Assembly: GCA_963205025.1 (NCBI GenBank)
Contig: CAUJHO010000095.1
Coordinates: forward strand, 82,897-146,896
Direction of reading: 5' to 3'
From: Pseudomonadota bacterium
GTDB taxonomy: Bacteria > Pseudomonadota > Alphaproteobacteria > Caulobacterales > Caulobacteraceae
DNA: 64,000 nucleotides
The notes under the pieces were generated by a model. That model was not told the origin of the DNA and searched no databases. It saw only the letters and a program-made list of their open reading frames with translations. Numbering within the stretch: position 1 is the stretch's first letter; every line of letters starts with the position of its first letter. The position numbers and the translations under genes are program-made. Shown piece by piece: positions 40,447-49,899 of the stretch.

Positions 40447-42621
40447 ATGGAAAACTTCAAGATCGACGTCGACGCCGACGGTATCGCCCTCATCACCTTT
40501 GATGTGCCGAACCGTTCGATGAACACCCTGACTTCAGGTGTGATGAAGGAAATCCCCGAGTGGGTCGAACAGGTGAAGACCGACGCCGCCATCAAGGGCG
40601 TGGTCCTGACCTCGGGCAAGGCCTCGGGCTTTTGCGCGGGTGCGGACCTGGGCGACATGGCCGCCGGCATGCTGGGTGGCACTGACCTGCAGGCGGCGTT
40701 CGACGCCGGCTGGCGTCTGAACGGGGCGCTGCGCGCGCTGGAGACCTGCGGCAAGCCGGTCGTGGCCGCGATCAATGGCCTGGCGCTGGGCGGCGGGCTG
40801 GAACTGACCCTGGCGTGTCACTATCGCGTGGTCGGCGACAATTCGAAGATCCAGCTGGGCCTGCCCGAGATCAAGGTCGGCCTGTTCCCCGGCGGCGGTG
40901 GCACCCAGCGTCTGACCCGCCTGATCGGCGTGCAGGCGGCGATGACGGCCATGACGGCGGGGTCGTCCTGGCGTCCGAACGACGCCAAGTCGGCGGGTGT
41001 GGTGCATGAGGTCGTCCCGGCCGGCACCGAGGTCGAGGCCGCCAAGGCCTGGATCAAGAACGGCGGCAAGGCCGGCCAGCCCTGGGACGTCAAGGGCTTC
41101 AAGATCCCCGGCGGCGGCCCCTATCACCCGGCGGGTATCCAGAATTTCCTGGTCGGCAATGCGATGATCCGCAAGCAGACCTACGCCAACTATCCGGCGG
41201 CGCTGAACCTGATGAAGGCCGTCTATGAGGGCCTGCAGGTGCCGATGGATGCGGCGCTTCGCATCGAGACCCGGTATTTCATCAAGACCCTGATGACGCC
41301 GCAGGCCCAGGCCATGATCCGCTCGCTGTTCCTCAGCAAGCAGGAGCTGGACAAGGGCGCGGCCCGTCCGGCCGACATTCCAGCCTCCGACCCCAAGAAG
41401 GTCGCGGTTCTGGGTGCGGGCATGATGGGCGCGGGCATCGCCTATGTGCAGGCCATGGCCGGCATCGAGACCATCCTGATCGACCGCGATCAGGAAAGCG
41501 CCGAGCGCGGCAAGGGCTATACCGAGGACATCATCAAGAAGCGCGTCTCGCGCGGCCAGATGACCCAGGACAAGGCCGACGCCGTTCTGGCCCTCATTAC
41601 CCCGACGTCCAACTACGACCTGATCAAGGGCTCGGACCTGGTGATCGAGGCCGTGTTCGAGAACCGTGAGCTGAAGGCCGAGGTGACGGCCAAGGCCGAG
41701 GCCCAGCTGGAGCCCGGCGCGGTGTTCGGCTCCAACACCTCGACCCTGCCGATCTCAGGCCTGGCCGAGGCCTCGTCGCGGCCGGAAGACTTCATCGGCA
41801 TCCACTTCTTCTCGCCCGTCGACAAGATGATGCTGGTCGAGATCATCATGGGCGAAAAGACCGGCCCGGCGGCGCTGGCCAAGGCGCTGGACTATGTGAT
41901 GAAGATCAAGAAGACCCCGATCGTCGTTCAGGACGGGCGCGGCTTCTACACCTCGCGCTGCTTCGGCACCTATGTGGCCGAGGGCATGGCCATGCTGGAA
42001 GAAGGCATCAGCCCGACCCTGATCGACAACATCGGCCGGGCCACCGGTATGCCGCGCGGCCCGCTGGAAATGCACGACGATGTGGCTCTCGATCTGTCGG
42101 TCAAGATCGCCAAACAGACTGCAGAGGATCTGGGCGACGCCTATCAGCCGCTGCCGGGCTCGGACATCGTTCGCAAGATGGTCGAGGACCTGGGCCGCTA
42201 TGGCCGCAAGAACGGCAAGGGCTTCTATGACTATGATCAAAAGCCCAAGGTGATCTGGTCGGGTCTGGCCGAGCTGGCCCCGGTCAAGGTCGACGAACTG
42301 TCGATGGCCGAGGTCGAGGACCAGAAGCGCCGCCTGCTCTACCGTCAGGCGGTCGAGGTGGCCCGGTGCTGGGAAGAGGGCGTCATCGACGACCCGCGTG
42401 AGGCCGATGTCGGCGCCATCCTGGCCTGGGGCTTCGCGCCCTGGACCGGCGGTCCGATCACCCTGATCGATCAGGCTGGCCTGAAAGGCTTCGTCGAACA
42501 GGCGGACATCTATGCCGAGCGCTATGGTGATCGGTTCAAGGTGCCGCAGTTCCTGCGCGACATGGCCGCCAAGGGCGAGACCTTCTACGGCAAGTTCTCG
42601 GGGCAGAAGGCGGCGGCTTAA
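40447..42621 (+). CDS. fadB: 3-hydroxyacyl-CoA dehydrogenase / enoyl-CoA hydratase multifunctional protein
   Basis: Crotonase region SGFCAGADLGDMA, AINGLALGGGLELTLACHYRV; NAD-binding VAVLGAGMMGAGIAYVQAMAGIETILIDRD; FFSPVDKMMLVEII. Confidence 0.95.
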   Translation: MENFKIDVDADGIALITFDVPNRSMNTLTSGVMKEIPEWVEQVKTDAAIKGVVLTSGKASGFCAGADLGDMAAGMLGGTDLQAAFDAGWRLNGALRALETCGKPVVAAINGLALGGGLELTLACHYRVVGDNSKIQLGLPEIKVGLFPGGGGTQRLTRLIGVQAAMTAMTAGSSWRPNDAKSAGVVHEVVPAGTEVEAAKAWIKNGGKAGQPWDVKGFKIPGGGPYHPAGIQNFLVGNAMIRKQTYANYPAALNLMKAVYEGLQVPMDAALRIETRYFIKTLMTPQAQAMIRSLFLSKQELDKGAARPADIPASDPKKVAVLGAGMMGAGIAYVQAMAGIETILIDRDQESAERGKGYTEDIIKKRVSRGQMTQDKADAVLALITPTSNYDLIKGSDLVIEAVFENRELKAEVTAKAEAQLEPGAVFGSNTSTLPISGLAEASSRPEDFIGIHFFSPVDKMMLVEIIMGEKTGPAALAKALDYVMKIKKTPIVVQDGRGFYTSRCFGTYVAEGMAMLEEGISPTLIDNIGRATGMPRGPLEMHDDVALDLSVKIAKQTAEDLGDAYQPLPGSDIVRKMVEDLGRYGRKNGKGFYDYDQKPKVIWSGLAELAPVKVDELSMAEVEDQKRRLLYRQAVEVARCWEEGVIDDPREADVGAILAWGFAPWTGGPITLIDQAGLKGFVEQADIYAERYGDRFKVPQFLRDMAAKGETFYGKFSGQKAAA

Positions 42622-42665
42622 CCCCCTTCTCCCCTCGGGGGACGAGGCAGCACAGCCCAACTTGA

Positions 42666-42723
42666 CCCCTTCTCCCCCCGGGGGAGAAGGTGGGCCACGA
42701 AGTGGCTCGGTTGAGGGGGTTCT
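42666..42723 (+). repeat. Left copy of inverted two-hairpin repeat bracketing the DUF559 gene
   Basis: ccccttctccccccgggggagaaggtgggccacgaagtggctcggttgagggggttct; partial extra copy of stem 1 at about 42624-42650. Confidence 0.88.
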
Positions 42724-42729
42724 ATCCGT

Positions 42730-43143
42730 ATGGACCAGACTGCGGATCGCACACGGCGGGCCCGTCGGTTGCGTTCGGGCATGACCGGGGCCGAGTCCGC
42801 TTTGTGGGAAATGCTGCGTGGCCGACGCCTCGATGGCCTGAAGTTCCGACGTCAGGCGCCGGTCGCCGGCTTCGTCGTGGATTTCTTCTGCCCGGAGTTG
42901 GAGCTGATCATCGAGCTGGATGGCGGGGTCCATCGGCTGCGCGAGGGCGAAGACGCTCTGCGTGATGAACGGCTTCGCGTGGCTGGGTTTGAGGTTCTGC
43001 GTTTTGACAATGCGGCGTTCGAGAACAATCCCGGCGTTGTTTTGAGCGCGATCCGGGAGAAGGCGAGGCAGCGGAAAGAGCCCCCTCAACCGTCCGCCTC
43101 CGGCGGCCACCTTCTCCCCCGAGGGGAGAAGGGTGCAGACTAG
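42730..43143 (+). CDS. DUF559 (Vsr-like endonuclease fold) protein
   Basis: RARRLRSGMTGAESALWEMLRGRRLDGLKFRRQAPVAGFVVDFFCPELELIIELDGGVHRLREGEDALRDERLRVAGFEVLRFDN. Confidence 0.93.
   Translation: MDQTADRTRRARRLRSGMTGAESALWEMLRGRRLDGLKFRRQAPVAGFVVDFFCPELELIIELDGGVHRLREGEDALRDERLRVAGFEVLRFDNAAFENNPGVVLSAIREKARQRKEPPQPSASGGHLLPRGEKGAD
43075..43134 (-). repeat. Right copy of inverted two-hairpin repeat; overlaps the 3' end of the DUF559 CDS
   Basis: Reverse complement ccttctcccctcgggggagaaggtggccgccggaggcggacggttgagggggctct aligns to the left copy. Confidence 0.88.
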
Positions 43144-43236
43144 GCTTTCGGTCGCCCGGGAAAAACGGCGGGCCAATTGAACCCAACGCCCCCCATCGCA
43201 CACCTGTCTCCTGTCGGTTCAGCCGAGGAGATTGAG

Positions 43237-43593
43237 ATGACGACCATTGTTCCCCAAAGCCTGTCGGAAAACGACCAGGCGATCCTGCGCCGCCTGGAGC
43301 GCCAGCCGGGCTTCTTCGAGCTGGCGGCGGGTCTGTTCAAGGACGGTCAGGCATGGCCGACGCTGGCGATGATGGCGGCCGAGGTCGGTCTGTTTATCGG
43401 CGGGGCCTGGTGCGCCTGGCGCTTCAGCCAGTCGGGCGAGGTGATCGAGGCGCTGCGCTGGGGCTTCCCGGCGCTGGGCATGATATTGATGTCCTTCACC
43501 ATCAAATTCGCTTTCTGGCCTGTCATGCACATCAACCGCCTCAAGCGTCAGGTCGCCGAGCTGGAGCTGCGTCTGACCCGCAGCGCCCGCTGA
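43237..43593 (+). CDS. Small two-TM membrane protein (DUF6768-like), paralogue of 44146 gene
   Basis: ILRRLERQPGFFELAAGLFKDGQAW...FIGGAWCAWRFSQSGEVIEALRWGFPALGMILMSFTIKFAFWPVMHINRLKRQVAEL. Confidence 0.8.
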   Translation: MTTIVPQSLSENDQAILRRLERQPGFFELAAGLFKDGQAWPTLAMMAAEVGLFIGGAWCAWRFSQSGEVIEALRWGFPALGMILMSFTIKFAFWPVMHINRLKRQVAELELRLTRSAR

Positions 43594-43598
43594 CGGCC

Positions 43599-44153
43599 GT
43601 GCCGTCCACCGAACGCTGGCGAGTGGCCGAGCTGGTGAGCGAGGCCCAGGGTGGGTCCGAGGTCGCGTTCGCCCTGTTGGCACGCGACTGGGATGCGCGG
43701 CTCGTCGCCCATGCCTGGCGTCTTCTCGGAGACCGAGAGGCGGCGCGCGAGGCGGCCCAGTCGGCCTGGCTGGAGATTGCACGCGGGATCAAGCGGCTGC
43801 GCGAGCCGGTGGCCTTCCCGGCCTGGGCCTTTCGCATCACCACCCGTCAGGCGGCTGCGATCATTCGCGCACGGCAGGGCCAGCGCCGCCTGGCCGCAGC
43901 TCTGGAACGGGCGGCCCTGACTGAACCCCAGTCGGCGCATCCGCCTGAGCCGGGGGAGGGCGCCGCCCTCAGCGCCGCCATCGGTACCTTACCGCCCGAT
44001 CATAGGGCGGCCATCGCCCTGCATCATTTCGAGGGGCTGTCGGTGGCCGAGGCCGCCGTGGCCATGGACGTTCCCGTCGGCACCCTCAAGACCCGCCTCA
44101 TGCACGCCCGGCTCAAGCTGAGAGCCGCGCTGGAAGGAGAGACCCATGACTGA
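43599..44153 (+). CDS. ECF-type RNA polymerase sigma factor (GTG start)
   Basis: Region 2 DWDARLVAHAWRLLGDREAAREAAQSAWLEI; region 4 IGTLPPDHRAAIALHHFEGLSVAEAAVAMDVPVGTLKTRLMHARLKLRAAL. Confidence 0.92.
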   Translation: MPSTERWRVAELVSEAQGGSEVAFALLARDWDARLVAHAWRLLGDREAAREAAQSAWLEIARGIKRLREPVAFPAWAFRITTRQAAAIIRARQGQRRLAAALERAALTEPQSAHPPEPGEGAALSAAIGTLPPDHRAAIALHHFEGLSVAEAAVAMDVPVGTLKTRLMHARLKLRAALEGETHD

Positions 44154-44499
44154 CCCCGATGCCAAGATCGACGCGGCCCTGCGCGACGAAGAGCTGAAAC
44201 TGTTGCAGCAGATCGGCGAGGAACCGGGCTTTTTCGATCAGGCGCTGGGCCTGTTTCGCACCCGCAACGCCTGGGTCAACTGGCTGATGATCGTCAGCCA
44301 GACGGCCCTGTTCATTGTCGGCGCCTATGCCGCCTGGCGCTTCTTTCAGGCCACGGATGTGTTGACGGCCCTACGCTGGGGCCTGCCGTCGGGCGTACTG
44401 CTGTTGATGTCGCTGATCATCAAGCTGTCGATGTGGCCCGAGATGCAGATCCGGTCCTTGCGCGGCGACCTGGCGCTGCTCGCGCGCGACCGGGGCTAG
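44146..44499 (+). CDS. Small two-TM membrane protein (DUF6768-like), overlaps the sigma gene
   Basis: LLQQIGEEPGFFDQALGLFRTRNAWVNW...FIVGAYAAWRFFQATDVLTALRWGLPSGVLLLMSLIIKLSMWPEMQIRSLRGDLALL; 8-bp overlap with the sigma gene. Confidence 0.85.
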   Translation: MTDPDAKIDAALRDEELKLLQQIGEEPGFFDQALGLFRTRNAWVNWLMIVSQTALFIVGAYAAWRFFQATDVLTALRWGLPSGVLLLMSLIIKLSMWPEMQIRSLRGDLALLARDRG

Positions 44500-44643
44500 G
44501 TGGCCGAGGCTTCGGCCGGGATGCTCAGCCCCCGGGGTTGCCTACCCGCGCCGGCCGAGATGGCCTTGTCGAACGCCAGGGCCTGAGCTGGGATCAACGC
44601 CCACCTTTGATTCGACGCGCGGGCCTCACCCGTCGCCATGCGT

Positions 44644-45447
44644 TCAGGCCGCCGCCGCCCCCCGGGCTTCGGACAGATGCGCCAGAACCGCCATGGCGGG
44701 GCCGCGCAGCACGGGGAGCCCGGCCCCGTCGGCCTGGGCCGCCGAAACCAGATTGAACGCCGCCTCCGACAGGGGCGTGGACCCGCGCTCGGCGGCCTGG
44801 CCCATGAGGATCTCGCCCTGGGCCACCAGTGCCCGGCGCGCCTGGGCCGGGTCGCTGTCAAACTGATTGATGGCCGACAGAATGATCTTGCCGGCGCGAT
44901 CCATATCCTCGGACACCTTGCCGACAATCTCGCGCACCTCGTCCTGGCGCTTGCGCTTGCCGGTGTATTCCCCGGAGTTGAAGCGACGACGGTCAGGACC
45001 GACATAGCCCATGGCCTCGACCCAGGGACGCGGCCTGGTCGCCACATTGACGAGGCGACGGATCAGGTCGCCGGTTGTGAACGGCTTGACCATGAATTCG
45101 TGGACGCCAACGTCGCGGGCCCCCTTGATGGTCGTGGCGGTGGCCTCGGCCGTCACCATGATCACCGGGATCTTGCGCGACGACAGCGACGAGCGGCGCA
45201 GACGCCCCACCAGCGCCTCACCATCCAGGCGGGGCCCAAACCGCTCGACGAACATCAGGCTGGGTTCGAAGTCACGGATGACCTCGATGGCCCCCTTCTG
45301 ATCGGACTCGAATACGATTTCGCGGGCCCCCATGCCCTTCATGAGGTCGGCCAGCAGGCGTGCGGAATGCATGTTGGCATCGACGATCAGGACTCGACGC
45401 ACGACCGGCTCAAGGCGAGCCAGCATTTTGACGTCATCACCGATCAC
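44644..45447 (-). CDS. Receiver-domain response regulator without recognisable DNA-binding domain
   Basis: RRVLIVDANMHSARLLADLMKGMGAREIVFESDQKGAIEVIRDFEPSLMFVE...KIPVIMVTAEATATTIKGARDVGVHEFMVKPFTTGDLIRRL. Confidence 0.85.
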   Translation of the reverse strand: MIGDDVKMLARLEPVVRRVLIVDANMHSARLLADLMKGMGAREIVFESDQKGAIEVIRDFEPSLMFVERFGPRLDGEALVGRLRRSSLSSRKIPVIMVTAEATATTIKGARDVGVHEFMVKPFTTGDLIRRLVNVATRPRPWVEAMGYVGPDRRRFNSGEYTGKRKRQDEVREIVGKVSEDMDRAGKIILSAINQFDSDPAQARRALVAQGEILMGQAAERGSTPLSEAAFNLVSAAQADGAGLPVLRGPAMAVLAHLSEARGAAAA

Positions 45448-45520
45448 CGAAAACCCCCGTTACTGTCAGCCGAGCGGACTCTAGGGCGGTGTCGTAAACA
45501 AGGCCTTTAGACCCCAGACG

Positions 45521-46816
<1,296 letters not shown>

Positions 46817-46876
46817 GGTTCATGCTCCGCTGAAATGCGGGGCGGTTCTAGCGGGGATGACCGCTCCTGTCGCGCC

Positions 46877-47497
46877 CTATCCGCCGAAGCGGTGGACGAA
46901 GCGAAGGCCGACCTCGTCCAGGCCTTCGTTCTTGCCCTGGTTGAAGATCTGGCCGTTCGAGAGGTGGACATAGCTCAGCTCGACCGACGTATTGTCGGTC
47001 ACGCGATAGCCCAAGGCGATCTCGGGCTCGAACAGGATATGCGAGCCGAACTCGATCCGCTCAGACCGCAGGGCGATCCGCCGATTGACCTCCTCGACCG
47101 ACAGGCCGGGATCGCGCCAGTCGGGGAACATGTCATAGCCATCCTGATAGGCTAGGCCCATGCCCGGCTGAACGTACCAGCGCGCGTCGTCGGTGATCGG
47201 GATGTGCCAGCTCAGGCCGGCCGCGACATAGGAGGTGTCGCCCGCCGTATTGGCAGAGATGAAGATGTGGGCGCGCGGTCCGCCCATCCAGTCCGGTGCC
47301 GCGTCGATCCGGTCCGAACGCCAACCCAGATGGATATTGGCACCGCCCTCCTTGCCGGCGGCCCCCAGGCCGACCGCTTCGCCCAGAAAGGTGACGTCAT
47401 GGGCATAGACCCCGGCGATGACCTCGCCGGCGCCGGCCGGTCCTGCAGCAAGAAGAAGCGCGCTGGCTGACGCTGCGGCGACAATTGCACCACGCAT
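46877..47497 (-). CDS. PagL-like acyloxyacyl hydrolase (lipid A 3-O-deacylase family)
   Basis: Signal peptide MRGAIVAAASASALLLAAGPAGA; C-terminal HLSNGQIFNQGKNEGLDEVGLRFVHRF resembles the PagL H-S-N active region. Confidence 0.8.
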   Translation of the reverse strand: MRGAIVAAASASALLLAAGPAGAGEVIAGVYAHDVTFLGEAVGLGAAGKEGGANIHLGWRSDRIDAAPDWMGGPRAHIFISANTAGDTSYVAAGLSWHIPITDDARWYVQPGMGLAYQDGYDMFPDWRDPGLSVEEVNRRIALRSERIEFGSHILFEPEIALGYRVTDNTSVELSYVHLSNGQIFNQGKNEGLDEVGLRFVHRFGG

Positions 47498-47557
47498 GAC
47501 ATGAGCCCCCCATAAACCAGCAGAGAATGTCGTCTGCAAACGCGCCCGGGGCAATAG

Positions 47558-48694
47558 CTAGCCGGTCAATTCTGACCAGGCCCAGTCCAGCCAGGGGCCG
47601 AGCGCGGCGATGTCCGCCGTCTCGACAGTGGCTCCGCACCAGATTCTGAGCCCGGGCGGGGCGGCCCGGTGGGATTCGATGTCGAAGGCGACGCCCTGTT
47701 CCGCCAGCAGGGCGCAGAACCGGCCGACGAATTCGCGTGTGGCCACCTTCGGATCCAAAAAGCCCAGACAGACCGAGGTCTCGGACCGGCAGGCCGGGTC
47801 GTGGGCCAGAAAGTCGATCCAGGGGGTCGTCCCGATCCAGGCCGACAGGGCCTCGAAATTGGATCTGGTCCGCCTGATCAGGGCCTCAAGACCTCCGATT
47901 TCGTGGGCCCACGCCAGCGCCGCGATCCAGTCCTCCAGCGTCAGGATGGAGTAGGTGTTGATCGGCGCTCCGGTCGCCAGCTTGCGGTCAAAGCCGTCGC
48001 TCCCCCTCAGCCGCAGGATTTTCGGAATGGGGCGGTCCGGCACATACCGGTCCAGACGCGCGATCGCTCGGGGCGACAACACCAGGGCCCCGATCCCGGC
48101 GTCGCCGCCCAGGGCCTTCTGGAAGGAGAAGGTCACCACATCCAGCCGACCCCAATCCAGCGGCATGCAGAAGGCCGCCGAGGTGGCGTCACAGATCGCC
48201 AGGCCGGAACGGTCCGGTGCGATGAAGGCGGCATCAGGTACGCGCACGCCCGAGGTGGTGCCGTTCCAGGCGAAGACCAGGTCGTGGTCGGGGCGAACCC
48301 GCGCCAGGTCGGGCAGATCGCCGTAGGGGGCGGAGATGACCTCGGCCTCGAGGCCCAGGTGATCGCGGACATCGCTGGCCCACAACTGTCCGAAATTGTC
48401 ATAGGCCAGGACCTGGACCGGCCGCTCGCCGAGCAGGTTCCACAGGGCCGCCTCAACCGCGCCCGTATCCGATGCCGGCAGAAAACACAGGGCGTGGTCG
48501 GCCGGGATTTCCAGCACCTGCCGCGTCAGGGCGTGAGCGTGATCGAACCTCGCCAGCACTTCAGGTGCCCGGATATTGCGTCCCATCAGGTCTGACGAAA
48601 GGTCCTGCATCCGCCAGCCCGGAGGCTTGGCCGTCGGCCCGGAGGAGAACCAGGGCCGGGCGGGCTTCAGCTGGGGTCTGGGCGCGCGAGTCAT
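47558..48694 (-). CDS. serC: Phosphoserine aminotransferase
   Basis: MTRAPRPQLKPARPWFSSGPTAKPPGW; PLDWGRLDVVTFSFQKALGGDAGIGALVLSPRAIARL. Confidence 0.94.
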   Translation of the reverse strand: MTRAPRPQLKPARPWFSSGPTAKPPGWRMQDLSSDLMGRNIRAPEVLARFDHAHALTRQVLEIPADHALCFLPASDTGAVEAALWNLLGERPVQVLAYDNFGQLWASDVRDHLGLEAEVISAPYGDLPDLARVRPDHDLVFAWNGTTSGVRVPDAAFIAPDRSGLAICDATSAAFCMPLDWGRLDVVTFSFQKALGGDAGIGALVLSPRAIARLDRYVPDRPIPKILRLRGSDGFDRKLATGAPINTYSILTLEDWIAALAWAHEIGGLEALIRRTRSNFEALSAWIGTTPWIDFLAHDPACRSETSVCLGFLDPKVATREFVGRFCALLAEQGVAFDIESHRAAPPGLRIWCGATVETADIAALGPWLDWAWSELTG

Positions 48695-48848
48695 CGTGCC
48701 TAGGCAGACGCCTATCGCCGGCACTTGGCAAGGGTTGGCGCACATTCAGCAAGGTGAACCCGACCTGAAACAGCCCATTCAGAAGCGGCTCAGGTGGCGG
48801 CTGGCATTGTCCACCTCAACACAGGGGACCAACTCACAGGAGCCCACC

Positions 48849-49265
48849 ATGTACAAGAAAGCCATCCTCCCGCTGATCGCCGTGACGGCCATCGCTGCCG
48901 CCATGCCGGCCGCCGCCCAGAACCGCGGAGGCGGCCATGATCGCGGCCACGACCGGGGTGACCGCTACGAGCAGAACTGGGATCGCGGCTGGGACCGCAT
49001 TGATCGCCGCTTCGAGCGCCTGGACCGCCGGATCGACCAGGGGGTTCGCAACGGCCAGCTGAGCCGCCGGGAAGCCACGCGCCTGCGCTCGGAATTCCGT
49101 CAGCTGATCCAGCTCGAGCACCGCTACAGCCGCGGTGGCCTGAGCCGCTGGGAGCGCAACGACCTGGACCGTCGCTTCGATCGTCTCTCGGCCCAGATCC
49201 GCTACGAGCGCCACGACAACAACAATCGCGGCGGACGCGGTAACGGCGGCGGCCGTCGCCACTAG
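48849..49265 (+). CDS. Secreted Arg-rich helical protein (paralogue 1)
   Basis: Signal peptide MYKKAILPLIAVTAIAAAMPAAAQ; GVRNGQLSRREATRLRSEFRQLIQLEHRYSRGGLSRWERNDLDRRFDRLSAQI. Confidence 0.8.
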   Translation: MYKKAILPLIAVTAIAAAMPAAAQNRGGGHDRGHDRGDRYEQNWDRGWDRIDRRFERLDRRIDQGVRNGQLSRREATRLRSEFRQLIQLEHRYSRGGLSRWERNDLDRRFDRLSAQIRYERHDNNNRGGRGNGGGRRH

Positions 49266-49326
49266 GACCCGATCCTGGGCGTCTTCGCACCTGTCGCCCT
49301 CCCCAGCGGGGATGCCCCATCAGAGC

Positions 49327-49355
49327 GGCGCAGTCCGAAAGGGCTGCGCCGTTTT
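49327..49355 (+). terminator. Rho-independent terminator
   Basis: ggcgcagtcc-gaaa-gggctgcgcc-gtttt stem-loop with T tract downstream of the 48849 gene. Confidence 0.85.
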
Positions 49356-49475
49356 GCCTATTTATCCATCTGTTTTATTTCTTCTTTTTAATGTTCGGAC
49401 GCGACGGAGGACAAGCGGGAGCCCGTTCAATCCTGTGAGAGCGCCGCTGATGGCGCTCATGGAAAGGAAAGACCG

Positions 49476-49886
49476 ATGAGACCCTTTGTTGCCTCTGCCC
49501 TGGCCGCCCTGATCGCGGTTTCGGCCCTCTCGGCCCCGCTGGCCGCCCAGGCCCAGTCGCGCCACAACAACGACCGGGCTCCAGCCGCCGCGTTGCGCCA
49601 TGACGACAGCGGGCGCGGCTGGCAGTCGATCAATGCTCGCCAGGCCAATCTGGAACGGCGGATCATGGTCGGCGTCCGCAATGGTGCGCTCAGCCGCCGG
49701 GAAGCCACGACCCTGCGCGCCGCGTTCCGCCAGATCGCCCAGCTGGAGGCCCGCTATCGTCGCGGCGGCCTGTCGGCCTGGGAGCGCCAGGATCTCGACC
49801 GTCGCTTTGATCGGCTGAGCAATCAGGTCAGCGAAGAGCGCCGCGATAACAACAATCGCAACGACCGCGATGGCCACCGGGGTTAG
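49476..49886 (+). CDS. Secreted Arg-rich helical protein (paralogue 2)
   Basis: Signal peptide; GVRNGALSRREATTLRAAFRQIAQLEARYRRGGLSAWERQDLDRRFDRLSNQV, closely related to the 48849 protein. Confidence 0.8.
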   Translation: MRPFVASALAALIAVSALSAPLAAQAQSRHNNDRAPAAALRHDDSGRGWQSINARQANLERRIMVGVRNGALSRREATTLRAAFRQIAQLEARYRRGGLSAWERQDLDRRFDRLSNQVSEERRDNNNRNDRDGHRG

Positions 49887-49899
49887 ATGTCGTTTCCAG

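Noticed and set aside
41755-43203. 482-aa minus-strand ORF
   Set aside because: Antisense to fadB and DUF559 genes; repeat-derived segments only.
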